From Centropus unirufus (taxonomy: Eukaryota > Chordata > Aves > Cuculiformes > Centropidae): a DNA stretch of 64,000 bases. The stretch covers positions 1,408,282-1,472,281 of the forward strand of contig VYZI01000134.1 in NCBI GenBank assembly GCA_013397695.1. The letters are read 5' to 3'. Position 1 is the first letter of the stretch; every line of letters starts with the position of its first letter. The notes below the pieces were generated by a model that was not told where the DNA came from, made no database searches, and saw only the letters and a program-made list of their open reading frames with translations. The position numbers and the translations under genes were made by a program. Of this stretch, positions 24,916 through 38,212 are shown piece by piece.

Positions 24916-26644
24916 GGTAATTAATCATCTGGTTTGTTTCCATTAGTCATGCAAAGCCTCCACAAAGCTACCACTTAAAAATCTTGATTCACAAAAAAAC
25001 CCCATCAACTTGAAAGTACTTGGAGGACAGGAGCTTCATAGGCTACATCTACGTAGTGGTCAATGCATTTAATCCACTGAATATGACTCTGCAATTACAT
25101 TATTCATTCTTATTTGTTGCCATATAAAAAATATTGTCAATATTCCATGACAGAAGTTGTAGTATCTGCATTTTGCATCCTGCAAAACTGACACACTTTC
25201 ACATTATTTTTTATTATCTAAATGCTTGGGATTACAGCTAGAAATTTCTTTAAATTCAAGTTAACTTTAAATAATGTTTTCAGGCTAGATTTGACTCTCT
25301 TACATGGTATCATGGGAAGGCTCTGCAATCAGATGATCTTCTCTGGTCTCACATTATTTACTGCTCATAAAAGTCAACTATGCAGAAGGAAAATATAATG
25401 CTTGGGAAATTTGTGTTTAGGGGCAGCTACAGAATCCACTATCAAGGGTGGCCAGGTCCTGTCAAGTGATGTGTCCCTCCCATATTTCTGGACTTCATGA
25501 GAAGAAATTTCATCCAGAATTTCTGCAGGCTGCAATTTGATGCCTAGAAAAAGTGAAGATATTTTGGATCACACCCTTGCTGAAATGCAGTGTTTAAATA
25601 ACCATTAATCCTCTCCTGTTTATTCCAGGTTGATAAACTGTCACTCACAAGGTAGGAGACAAGCCTCTACTTTCAAATTATTTATTCATTGAAAAATAAA
25701 AATAAATATGCCAAAGAGCAGTTTCTTTCTGGGCACTCAAACAAAGCAAGCCTTTTATGTCTCCAGTGATCCATGAACATTATCATCATGAAACATTCGT
25801 ATTGGTAATTCATTGTGATGTGACCAACCGCATACATCACCTTGTGAAATCAGCCCCAAAGACGGAAAATCACACATATACACAAGATGATTTTCCCCAC
25901 ATTCTTTGGAATAAGGAGCCTCCTGCAGCAATATTGTACCCCGTTTTGAGTCAGTGATCCAGCAGACAGCTCTGGCTTGGGAACTTTGGCTTGTGTCAGC
26001 AAAGGCCATTCTCCAAACCACGGATGGCAAGAGGTTTCCCGTTGAACAGCAAAGACCAAGTGGATCTCAGGAGCAGACCCAAAGGAAATTTTGCATAAAG
26101 ATTGCTGCTTTGTAAAATAACCTTATCTTCCAGGATAGATGTCATGCCTAAGTACAACCTCAGGCAATTGCTTTGGAAGCTATGACTGAGATCACCTCCC
26201 GCTCCAGTCATACGATGGGTATCAGGGCAGACTGTGCTCAGGATGTGGCCACTCCGGGTGTCACAGTAACACTGTTACAGCTTGTACAATTCATGCAATG
26301 AAGATACCGTGACCATACTAAAATGCCCAGTGCTTTGTCATGCGGGTAGTTACATAAATGTTACTCATTGCTGGAATATGTTCATAAAACCCTTTAGCTA
26401 GGTATGTATTTGTTTGAGGTCCGGGATGAATGCCAGACTTGTATTTTCCTGCTTCCTATTGCTTAAAGGAACAGGGTGCAGCTGAAATTTGCTGTGTAGA
26501 GGGCAGGAGGCAGTCCTAAAGAGCGTGGGAGATGTAAGGCTCCACCACTCATGGGTGCTTACAAACCCATGAAGATTATATTGGATTATGATTGTGCCCT
26601 TGGTGCAAACGAACACTGATTGGGAATAGATCCTAAATTCAGGG
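24916..26644. other. Intergenic, no gene seen
   Basis: This is single-copy sequence. Overlapping open frames on both strands at 25755-26211 have no recognisable domain and no splice context that I would defend. Confidence 0.5.
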
Positions 26645-26735
26645 NNNNNNNNNNNNNNNNNNNNNNNNNNNNNNNNNNNNNNNNNNNNNNNNNNNNNNNN
26701 NNNNNNNNNNNNNNNNNNNNNNNNNNNNNNNNNNN
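26645..26735. other. Assembly gap (91 N)
   Basis: A run of N. The ORF through it (26620-26877) is an artefact of the gap. Confidence 0.99.
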
Positions 26736-29700
26736 ACAGAAACTAAACTGGGCAGCAGTAGGAGATAAATATGTAAAGCACCTCAGTATCGTGTATTATC
26801 TGTCCTCTGCTCACATAGCCATTAGTGGACCAAACTGCCTGATTTGTACACTTTGTAGTAATTATACCTTCAAATAGCTTACACAATTGCAATTCCTTAA
26901 CTGGCATAAAGATTTACTTGTTGAAGGAAGCATTCAAAGTTAATGGATGACTTACACATCAAAAGATGCTGATGCTGTCTGCCTTAGATGTGGTGTTGCC
27001 TAATCATTTCCTAAGCTATCTTCTCAATCATATCCAGCTCTTACGCACAATTTGTTTTATGCAGTGGCAGCTCATGTGCAGGCTGCTGCCCTGACCAATA
27101 GATACATTGAAGACTGAACCAGTGACCTTGGGGGAAACCAGACTCGAGGATCTATGTGCTGCTGCAGTTTGAGATGAAGAGTTACAGCATCATAGCTGTG
27201 AGCTGTAAAACGCCTCTGTGAATCAGCACAGATGGGATCTGTATCACATACCACAAGGGGTTTGCACTTCAATTCAGCCGAGTCTGGCTACCTAAAGCAG
27301 TTGAAATTTGGCCAAGGGGTTGAACAATGGACTAATGTATTTAAACTTCGACAGGTTTAATGAATAAATAGCTATGAAAAATGCTATCAAAATGGTGTCT
27401 TAGACTCCTTTCCTTTACCCTCATTTCTACATTTACTGCAGTAGGAGTGTTAGTTCGTGACTTCTAACCTCTGTGATGTGACAAAGTTACTAATCCTTTT
27501 GTCAACTTAAGCCATGTTGAGTGACTGAAGCAGAAAATGAGGCTACGTTTTCTTGACCAGCATCCCCCTGTGTTTGGGTGGGTGAATACTTGGCTACAGT
27601 AACAACAATCACATTTATGTCAAGCCAAACCCTTTTTCTTTCTATACATTCATATACACTAATAGAAAGTCAACATGTTTAGCACAGATTTTATGTCTCT
27701 ACATAGGAGCCTAGTCACAATTCTCATAATTTTGGCAGCTCTCTCAGAATAAAAAGATCTGCTCATGGTTCTAAAGCAATGATTTGTGGTTTCCATTTAA
27801 TCTGTGCAACTCCCTTGATTATAACATGTTTATACCATTTCATTAATGTTAAAGTAATGAAATAGCTAAGTAGGCCAACTGCCTTCTCTTCACAGAGCCA
27901 ATGCTGCAACAAACAACCTGTCAAAGAGATAAAATCTCTTACAGAAAGTAATCACCTGACTGCAGGCATTCAGGGCAGATTTTGTAGGTGTGCCATTATT
28001 GTGCTAATCTCTTCTGAACATGTGGCAGCCTCCTGGTGACTTGGCAGGATGGTTTTTCTGCACCCGGCTCCACCAGTCCATGACAGGTGGTCTTGTTCTT
28101 CCTTTCACAGTAGTCTACCAAATAACTAGCATTTCTTTACACAAATTATGAGGGAAGAATATTCCTAGAGTTCTTAACTGCAGGGAAGACCCTGAGATAC
28201 AAAAATCTGCTTCATAATCAGTCCCTATTTAGATAATTTTTCAAAAGAAGTTTGAGTTTGGACTCCAGTGAGGTTTCTATGTCAGGTTTGCTTTAATTCC
28301 CGCTCTCTGTGTTAGCAGAGTAAGTCAAGGCCCAAAAGGCTGAACACATGGATAAGAAGACATTTTTTCTAAACCACTTCTGTTCATTTGTTTCAGACCT
28401 GTTGTGTTTCATGCCATGAGAACAAAGCACTCTCAAATGAATTCCTCCCACAACCTCCCTCCACTCCCCCGCTGCCATACACCAGCTACTTTTCACTTCC
28501 CCTGGGTACGTCTCACTTCTGCTCCTGACTTTTCTGGGTGCAGCTACTACACAACTGGCTGATCCTAAACTGATTTCAAGTTCTGTTTTTTCCAGGAACC
28601 AAATATAATCATAGCCTTGATGTCCCACAGAGCTCAACCTGACATAAGGTTTATCAGTAGCCTTAATTTATTAACACAGGATAACAAACAGCAATGGTTT
28701 ACTGTCAGTCAAGCAGTGGTCAGTAGTCCAGATACCTGAGTCCCATAACCCTCAAGCTTCAAGTCTTGTTTTTATGCATTTATTTAGTTCCTTGTATCTT
28801 GTAACATATTGTTGGATATTATCTTTGATCATGCTTCTAAATGTTTGCATATTTAACCCAATCCCTAAGGGTGTACACAAGCTTTGGGTCTCAACCAATG
28901 ATGGGTAGTCAGCTCAGGCTGTGTATCCTTTAATGCTGGACTTGTCCCAGTCTGCAGATGTGATACCACATGTGTGTTCTGTAGGCTATTCTTAGGCCCT
29001 GAATGAACTGCAGACATTCTGCTTGTTTGTCTGGTATCTGAGCCCTTTGCAGTCACTCTCTTCTTTACTTCAGTTGCACGACTGTAATGATTAGACTTGC
29101 TATTTTCCAGGCCCCTTTTTTCGCATTGCATTAACCTATGCCTTGCTGCAGTGTCTGCATCTCTAGCATTTGCAATACAAATGCACCTGGCGTGTCCTGC
29201 AACCCTGGCAGTGCCTCTGAGAGCTGCCCCATAACCAAAGGACCACATCAAGGTCACCCCCAAGCTGTAGCCACACACCTGGTCTCGTATCTGTTGAGCA
29301 GCCTCAGGCTCTTGGGTGCACCCATTATACTTCCCTCTTTGTCCGTCATTTTTGGCCAGACCTTTGGATTCTCATGCCTCAGCAGTCAGGTAAGATGAGA
29401 GGTCTGTTATACAGGAGTCATTTGTTTAGAAAGGGATTCACTGTGCTTGTGTACAGACTTGTTTGCATTTACTCTTGCTCGTATTTTCTTCTGTACTTAA
29501 CATCTTCCTCAAACCAGCCTGTAATGTTCAGTACAGACTTTCACATAAGAGCAAAGCACGGTAAGGTGTCTACAGCAGCAGCCAATTAAAATGAACTAAA
29601 AAAATGAGAGATTTTAAAGGTTAAATGTATAGCAGGAGGTGACTTAATTACTTACAGAATAGGGGAATAGAAAGCCCAAATAGACAAATCAGTGCAACTG

Positions 29701-32700
29701 GAATAACAACACCCAGCAGCCTCCCAGGAAAGTACAGAGAAGAGATAAATCCATCATGAAAGAGGCTTAAGATAACTCACATTACATCGCATTTGCTGTG
29801 GGCTAATCCTGAACACAGGACAATTACTATGGTTTAGCTGATGTGCAGTTATTTCTTAAGCTCTCACACCTCAATCATGTGTGTGAGCCCTAAGGTTGCA
29901 GAAACACACTGAATTTGATTGGCACAGTTCCATAAAAACATGCAGAACTTTAAAAACTAGGAAAAGAAAACCTGATTTGATTCAGAAATGGAAAGAAAAT
30001 AACTTCTTCTGTCTTTTGTGGTCCAATTAAAATTTCTACAACACCTGAACCTTGCAGTACTGTGAGGTGTAATGGGAACTGCTACAATAAGCCAAAGATG
30101 TGCAACTGCATTGTAGTTAAAATAATGTAAAAAAAAAAGTAAAATAATATAAATTTCACTTGTGCGCTGAATCGGGTGGAAAAAATATGGAAAATAAAGG
30201 TTTGATTCTATGCTTTGGGAACAAGGAAGCATAACCAGATCTAGTGCCAGAGACATGGCAATAGGAGCCTTTGATACACTTCAAATGTTCTTTGGGCCAG
30301 AGACTGAGCAATGGTGCTCTGCAAGACATTTGTCTGTAACTCCCGGGGACAGATTCAATGACTGGAATTTGCAAAGTGACTGTGTTTAAGAGCAGATGTT
30401 CAAACACTCCCTGAGTCAATGAACAAAGTATTCTCCTAAAATATCAGACCTAAAGATCTTTCCCTGCTCCAAATCAGGCAAGGAAAGGATCTAAAGAACA
30501 GTTTCTTGTTCCCTAAGAACATACGTTGGTCAACTGTAAGCAGCAGAGACAAAGAGAGCTACGTAGGCAGCAGACATCCATGACCCCGCTTCATCCTTTG
30601 TCAAAGCTGCAGCCTGAAAACCCAGTCCGGGCTGTTGCTTAGGTCAGGAAACGAGCCATTTCAGAATGAGCAGTTGTCATCCTCACTCATTCCTGTAGTG
30701 GCAGCCAGTCTGAACTGTCCTCTCTTCACCATACCTCTGTCCTATTTCTCCTTCCCTTTCTCTCTTCTTGTAGCAGGAAGAACCCAGACTTCTTCCCCAG
30801 GCAGCAAAATTAATTTTTGCTCATGCTGCTAAGAGGACTTAAGGGGAACCTGGTGTAAGCACAACAGTTTTACCTAAGAAATCTCTAGTTATTCCAAAAC
30901 ATATATACTTCCATCAAAACTCACAAAAAAGGTACCACTGCCCAAAAAAGGAAAAAGTGATGTTTAATTCACATGATATTTGTGAAATGCAAATTAATAC
31001 CCTACTGTTTTCTAGTCAAACCAAAAGGATATTTTTTTCTGTCTTTGCTACAGATAATACACTAAAAACCTGGAAATCTTAGGAAGGGGTGAAATAAAGG
31101 GGCAATCTGTTTTAAATAAGAACAAAGGCAACATAGCTGACCTCAAAGATGAGTAGAAAAACAGATTTGTGAAAGACATATCACTACGTATATTAAAAGC
31201 AGTAACTGTGGCCAAAGCCGCTTGGTGTGAAACCTCTGACTACAGCAAATTCTACATTAAAATCCATCCTTGTTTAGTGAGAACTCAAAAAAAATGTGCC
31301 CCAGCTGGAGAAGAGGGTGGTATTCAATACACTGGAGAGTACTAGATGGCAAAGAAAAGGCAGAAATTAGCTGTTGAGACAAAGTAGCTGCCTGCTGGGT
31401 AAAAAAGCAAATGGTATAATCGGTGAAGACATGGTGACCTTGTTGCCTGGAAACGTTTAAAGTGTGTTTTGTTAGTGACTTTCCAGTTGGCTGGGTTAGA
31501 CTTGGCAGCTCAGTACAGCCCAGAAGTGTTGGCTGATTACTAGCAATACACCTTCGGCTCATTTTCTGTGGGGTCATTCTGCCCTTTGTATCAAGACTAA
31601 TTCAGCTGGTGACATGTGCTGTGTGAGGTTTGCTGTTGCAGAGCACCTCTGGAGTTTGGCACTCACCCTGCTGCAGAGTTTTCCAGAGGGAAAGGGAAAT
31701 GCTTGCTACCTGGGCATCCTCAGAAGACTTTCCCGTTCTGCAGCCCTCTCGTGCTAAACACCAGCGTAGTCAACGTAATTAGTGCTGATCTGCTCCTCTG
31801 CACAGTGGGTCTTTGCTAACCTTGGAAACTCAATTAGAAATTATTTCATCCGGGCTTGTTCTGTTTATTTATTCATTAGGCTTTTGAGATGGAATGCACG
31901 CCATGCTTATGAGATGAGCTGGTTGGGCAGGTCTGGGTACTGCATAACTTTCTAAGGGGACAAATATTCTTATTTTTTCTTACTGCTGCAGTATCTAGGA
32001 TCTTGAGACACCCTTCTCCGACGTACCATAAGCAGCACATTCCAGCCACAGAATAAAAAAGATGAACTCTGCCTTGACACATTTCTCCCAATAGTTTCTA
32101 AGGATGTGTTCAACTTTGGCCCATTTTACATATGTTCTGACAAATTTTCTTTATTTATGAGAGTCTATCTGAGGATGAACATAGCAACTTGATAAATATA
32201 TGATCAAAAACAAATAACAAAGCACAACAGTAGCACTAAATAAAAGGCAATTTGAATTTAGAATATAGAATGTAGAAAAAAAGATCTTGTCCCAAATTCT
32301 GTTCTTAGATTTTCCACTTGTGGGACTTGTGGAGAATACCATCTCCTCTGCAAAAGACTTATTAATCTTATTATTCCTAGGGAGAGATGAAAGTTGTGGT
32401 GTCACTCATGTTGCCTTTTACTAGGAAGTACTAATGCTTGTGATTCACGTGGGTTCAGTTGCCACAGGTAGAGAAATCAGAGAATGCAACCTGGGCTATT
32501 TTCTTTGTGCATTATCTCCTCAGACTGGATGGTAGAGAATCTCACAACAGCAGTTTATGCTTGCCAGAGCAGGTGAGGCACCTTTGCATTAATAACTGCA
32601 CTGGGTCTCTCTCAAACTCACACAAACTCAAAGCAATCCTGCTGCGTCAGTAACCACATTATGTTTGCCCTCCCATCGTCTAACACCATCCACTTCCCAA

Positions 32701-34470
32701 CTAGAAAAAGCTTGCAATTTTATTTTCATTTTGGTATCTAGAAAATACAAGTTGGCAATTAAGTCTTTTCTATGCACTACAGGGAAAGTGGGTGCAAACA
32801 AGAAGATGAAAAAGGTGGTTTTGACACACCATGCCTTGTTTACAACTCTTCCAGGACAGACACGGCAAGGCAATTTAACACATTCTCTGAGAGTTTTTTC
32901 CCAGGTACTTAAACATCTGGCTTTTAATGCAGAATTCATTAGCACTTTAAGTCATAATTACAGAAAGTGCATCAAGATTCTGTAACAAAAACAATTGTTA
33001 TTGCAAAGCATTAACTGTTGAGTAAAAGAAGCAGCTCCTCCGTGGCATGTAACAGTTATAACTCTGATTCCACAAATCACTTAAAGCCACTTATAAATAC
33101 TATTATTAGCTATAAAAGCCCTCTTGGGTTTTATGAACACTGGAGAACTGAGACAAAAAGACTGCTTCAAAAAGAATGGTGTCTTGATCATCATAAGTCT
33201 TTTGGCCCCCACACAGACATGGTCAAAAGAAAAATGGAGATTATACCAGTCCAATTACTGAGCAAAATATCTGAAGATTTAAATGCAATTTATCTAGGAA
33301 GATTTTATTTTAATTAGAACATAGCAGAATAACAGCAGCAACCTGCAGTGATATGATCAAATCAAGGCTGTTTCTATGGGAACACAACCAACTCCCAGAA
33401 ATTATCATGTCAGTTTGCCATAAATAGAAAAAAAATATTTGAGAAAAAAAAAAGAGAGAAAGGGAAAAAAAAAAAGATTACAGGAGAAAGAGAATGAAGA
33501 GGAGAATCCAATCCCCTCTTTTTGATGCTTACTGCCAGTATGTTGTCAAGTTTTATTCTGCAAAAATATGTAGTGAGATAAAAAAGTCAGTTAAATTTAC
33601 ACTGCTCCTGCTATATATTTGAGGCCTTGAACACCTTTTATGAAGACTTTCTAAAGGGTTTTATGAAAAAGCAACATGCAGTGCACTATTTTATACTGAT
33701 CTCCCCGCTTTCTGCTCTTTCTACAGCACTAGTGAGCACAAGATTGGTGTGGGAGAGAGAAATACTTTGGGTCAGAGATATTTGCTCTATTTCCTCCTTT
33801 CCATTTTTCTACTAGCTCTGTGCTTCGAATGTCTGGTCTGAAAGGGATACAAATAAAGAATAAGAAAAGTAAGCACAAATATCACAAACAGAAGCTATTA
33901 TTTCCCTCCGCCTGCTTATCTGATTGCCTCCCTTTCCCAACAATCCTTTTCCCAAGAGCTGCCTGCAACCCAGTGCCTTCAGCAACCACATAAATACAGT
34001 GGAAACCACTTGAACTCCTCCCAAGGATATCTAGAGATGTCCTATCCCTTTGAGACTCCAGTCCGACAACATTTCTGCGCTCTGGCACTCAGTGGGCTTG
34101 TCTCTCCTGCTCTCCTCACCACTGAGACACTCCCCCTTCTAGGTGATAGTGCTTTTTTGATAAGCTGCCCAGGCTGCTGGCGATAGCTTCCTGGCCTTGT
34201 ATTCCCAGCTGTAAAATTCTCTCTTGCCTGTGTTTTGTGACTACTATTTTTCCACTTATAAGATGTGTGTTCTGTCAATGTTTCTCATTCATTTCCCCAT
34301 CACCAGCCATTCCTCTTCAAACGATGCGTTACAATCTTTTCTGTCCCTGTCCTATTCTGGCAAGTAATAGTACCTGAATGTCACACCATAATCTGTACCA
34401 TTTGCTTCATACGTACTGAGAAGAAATTCTCCATTTAGTACGCATCCTTGATAATAAATTATTATTGAAT
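26736..34470. other. Intergenic, no gene seen
   Basis: This is AT-rich single-copy DNA. The longest frames (28293-28637 and 28865-29278, both minus; up to 137 codons) match no family I recognise and lack coding character. An A-rich/purine tract lies at 33428-33475. No repeats with clear family identity are seen. Confidence 0.5.
33428..33475. repeat. A-rich polypurine tract
   Basis: The stretch is almost only A with scattered G, including runs of seven to twelve A. It is simple low-complexity sequence. Confidence 0.8.
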
Positions 34471-34631
34471 TTTATCTCATTGTATGACTGAAAATAATAA
34501 TGTCAGTCTGGCCAAAGCCAGACAGTGACAGTAACTGCTGCTGAGAATAGTGACAGTGAATTTGATGATAGTCCTTCAAGTGTAATCTTTTCCCTTTAAC
34601 AAGTTGATTGAAACTCCTATTTGCATTCAGC

Positions 34632-34646
34632 GCAGCAGAGGGCACT
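34632..34646 (+). promoter_or_regulatory. Candidate CTCF site
   Basis: GCAGCAGAGGGCACT fits the core consensus CCASYAGRKGGCRSY at 14 of 15 positions (only the first base differs). By a rough count, about 0.5 such one-mismatch hits are expected by chance on both strands of a window this size, so this is suggestive only. A weaker, oppositely oriented match lies 1 kb away at 35661-35675. Confidence 0.3.
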
Positions 34647-35660
34647 TCCTGCTTTAGATCCCTATAAGTGGGAAGTACTTCAGGTGCTCTCATGGGCTGG
34701 AACAGACTATACCTCAAAGAGAAATATGCCTTTAAACATCTATAAACATCTATAAAAATGTTGATACCACTACTTGTAAGAATATGTGTGAGTCTACTTG
34801 TTCCAACATATATTTTTCATATGCAGCAGACCACAAAATATGTCATATTTTATTGCTAAGTCCAAAAAAGCTGAATAGGCATTTATGAACAGCATGTTTA
34901 AATCTTGATTTAAAATTAGGCTATATCTTTCTTTAGACACAAAGAGCCAATTATGACAAAGAAAATCTGAAGAATTTGCAATAATATATCCACATGCTAA
35001 AGCTGCAAATCTGCTTATACAAACAAATCATGAGTCCTGCTGCCTGCCCATCTCCTGCTATCCCATGGCACAGACTGGTCTCTCTATACAAGCTTGATTT
35101 TAAGGACTGCAGAGTTGAATGGTGTTTTGGGTTTGACTGGTGGTGAACTAGACAGAGCAGGGGACCTTCCAGAGGCAGAGAGTAAGGGAAGCACAATAAT
35201 TTGCTGAGAACAGCCAGCTATGCCTGAGCTACCATCAGAAGCAGAAGGGACTGCCTGGGCACTTGTACTCGAGATGAGCAGATATGGACTCACACCCTCG
35301 CCCCTCTCTTGGACTATGCTGATACCTAAGCTGCCTGTGCAATGTTAATAACTGTATGCCATTATGTAGGAGACTTTTGTTTGCTCTTTGGTATCCTGCT
35401 CTAGGTAAACTCCAAGCTATACCTTGTTCTTGACATCAATGCTTAAAAAAAGAACTGTTCAAAATATGTTCAAAGCCCAACATGTAGAAAAACACTCATG
35501 CTGCTTCTTTGCCATAATGTGATAGCTGAAGCAAAAGGAATTTCAAGGAGAAAAAAATTGCCCTCAAAGATCACAAAGTACCTTTCTATTTCAAGAAAGT
35601 GGCAAAGGAAACCTTCCTCTTCAAACACAGTTTGTGCCTACTAATTATTATCTTCAAGTA

Positions 35661-35675
35661 CGCTCCCCCTGGTGG
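35661..35675 (-). promoter_or_regulatory. Weak candidate CTCF site, opposite orientation
   Basis: On the minus strand CCACCAGGGGGAGCG matches the consensus at 13 of 15 positions. Several matches this good are expected by chance in 64 kb, so it deserves notice only because it faces the better site at 34632. Confidence 0.15.
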
Positions 35676-37349
35676 GGATGAAAAGGTTACACTCTGAGAA
35701 GTGAGATTCGAAAATGGTATTCTAATTCTTGCTGTATTTCACTTTTCATCCTAATTGCAGACTAGCACCGGGCATGCTTTCAATTCATTATTCTCTACAG
35801 AGGCCTGCAAATGGCATTTCATCTACTGCCTAATGCTACAGCGTTAACATGGAAAAATTTGTTTCAAATTCAATACCAATGGAGAGCAAACTCTAGGTCT
35901 GCCTCTCGGCTTTTTGTTTAGCTGTTCAGTAACTGGATAAACATTAACCAGCTGGATAGCGCAATTATAATTTTTTAAGGTACTGTAAATGCTTGCAACA
36001 GCATAGTATCTGGCAGCCTCACAAATATTAATGAATGCATTCTTGTTCCACTCATGCTATTAAGAGCGATTAAGTACTTTCACAGAGGTCATGCAGAAAA
36101 TGAGTAGCAGAACCAGGCACTGAAGAAAATCCAAAGCTTTTTTTACTAAGAGATACTTTGTAAGACTTCCCACAGCACAAACAGAAATAAGCAGAAGAAA
36201 TACAATTAGTGGAGGGAATTGACATTAGGTACTAATTGCTTACTATGAGCCTGAATGTACTTAGACTTCAGTTCCAATGAACTCAGCAAACAGCTTGCTC
36301 AACAAGATCAGGAGTAAGGGTTTAGGATTTGGATTAAAAACACAGAAAAAAGTAAACACTAATATTCCCCTCTAGGGAAATCATCTCTACTAATTGTTTG
36401 TCTACAGCTTTCTGCAGTATTGCAGTCTAAACTGCATTTGTACACATCATTTCTTTGTTCGGTAACAAGCAACTCCATCACTTCTAGGAATCTCTTTCTA
36501 AAATGTATCAGAATAAAATGAAAGTATTGAGTTATTGTTAACCCTCTAAGGAAAGGACAGAATTTTTACAGATAACAAGGAATAGGTCAATACTGGGAGA
36601 CAAATATATGGGAATATCTCTGATAATACATGGCAACATCTCTGTTAATTGTGGAATAGGAGGTAACAAAGGCATCAAATAAAATCATTGAGCAGAATTT
36701 TCCAGCACTGAAAGCTATTCAGAAGTGTAATCAAATCAGATGCTAAAGGCAAGAAACCTTTTATTTCTGTTCTTAAGCTTTTAAGTTTCATGCATTTTAC
36801 ATAAGAACTGTTTTTACATTATGCACAAATGCTTCAACCTATAGGTATTTTTGCTATGCCTTAAAAATGAATTCATGACAAACATAAACCAAACCACATT
36901 TTCTGGCAGATATATTTAGCCTTGACCAAAGTTTAAAGTCACTTTTTTAAAAATAATTTTTGTTTAGGTACAGTGGCAACTAGAAAGCTTTGCATGTGCT
37001 TCTTATTCAATATACAAAGGCACAAATGTTAGAATAGAATCCTTTAGGTTGAAAAAGCATTTAAAATGATCAAATCCAACCCTTAACCTAGGACTGCCAA
37101 CCCCACCACTAAACCACATCCCTAAGTGCCACATTTACACATATTTTAAATACCTCCAGGGATGGTGTCTCAACCACTTCCCTGGACAACCTGTTCCAGG
37201 GCTTGACAACCCTTTCAGTGAAGTAATATTTCCAAATATCTACTTTAAACTTCCCCTTGTGCAACTTCAGATCATTTCCCCTTGTCCTGTCACTTTTTAC
37301 TTGGGAGAAGAGACCAACACCTACCTCACTACCACCTCATTTCAGGGAG

Positions 37350-37959
37350 NNNNNNNNNNNNNNNNNNNNNNNNNNNNNNNNNNNNNNNNNNNNNNNNNNN
37401 NNNNNNNNNNNNNNNNNNNNNNNNNNNNNNNNNNNNNNNNNNNNNNNNNNNNNNNNNNNNNNNNNNNNNNNNNNNNNNNNNNNNNNNNNNNNNNNNNNNN
37501 NNNNNNNNNNNNNNNNNNNNNNNNNNNNNNNNNNNNNNNNNNNNNNNNNNNNNNNNNNNNNNNNNNNNNNNNNNNNNNNNNNNNNNNNNNNNNNNNNNNN
37601 NNNNNNNNNNNNNNNNNNNNNNNNNNNNNNNNNNNNNNNNNNNNNNNNNNNNNNNNNNNNNNNNNNNNNNNNNNNNNNNNNNNNNNNNNNNNNNNNNNNN
37701 NNNNNNNNNNNNNNNNNNNNNNNNNNNNNNNNNNNNNNNNNNNNNNNNNNNNNNNNNNNNNNNNNNNNNNNNNNNNNNNNNNNNNNNNNNNNNNNNNNNN
37801 NNNNNNNNNNNNNNNNNNNNNNNNNNNNNNNNNNNNNNNNNNNNNNNNNNNNNNNNNNNNNNNNNNNNNNNNNNNNNNNNNNNNNNNNNNNNNNNNNNNN
37901 NNNNNNNNNNNNNNNNNNNNNNNNNNNNNNNNNNNNNNNNNNNNNNNNNNNNNNNNNNN
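37350..37959. other. Assembly gap (610 N) inside the CR1
   Basis: A run of N flanked on both sides by parts of the same antisense CR1, so the missing sequence is probably mostly CR1. All open frames crossing it are artefacts. Confidence 0.99.
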
Positions 37960-38212
37960 ACAGAACTGGCCCCTACACTGAGCCCTGGAGAACACTACTT
38001 GTGACGGGTCATGAACTGGATTTATCTCCTTTCACCACAACTCTTCAGGCCCTGCCATCCAGCCGGTCTTTTACCCAGAGAAGAGTACACACATCCAAGC
38101 CATCAGCAACTAGTTTCTCTAGAAGAATGCTGTGGGAAACAGCGTAAAAAGCTTTACTAAAGTCAAGGTCGCCAACATCCTCAGCCTCTCCTTCATTCAC
38201 TCATTGAGTCAC

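Larger units (their letters stand above)
34471..37030. other. Intergenic, no gene seen
   Basis: No coding exon is recognised. It holds the two CTCF-like motifs and, at about 35730-36070, repeat-free AT-rich sequence containing several homeodomain-like ATTA/TAAT cores. I see no other structure. Confidence 0.5.

Noticed and set aside
28865..29278. 137-codon minus-strand frame
   Set aside because: No recognisable domain, no splice signals in the right places, and overlap with a + strand frame of similar quality. Fits a chance frame.
37257..38147. Long frames of up to 296 codons
   Set aside because: They are mostly N from the assembly gap. The readable ends are CR1 sequence in the antisense direction.
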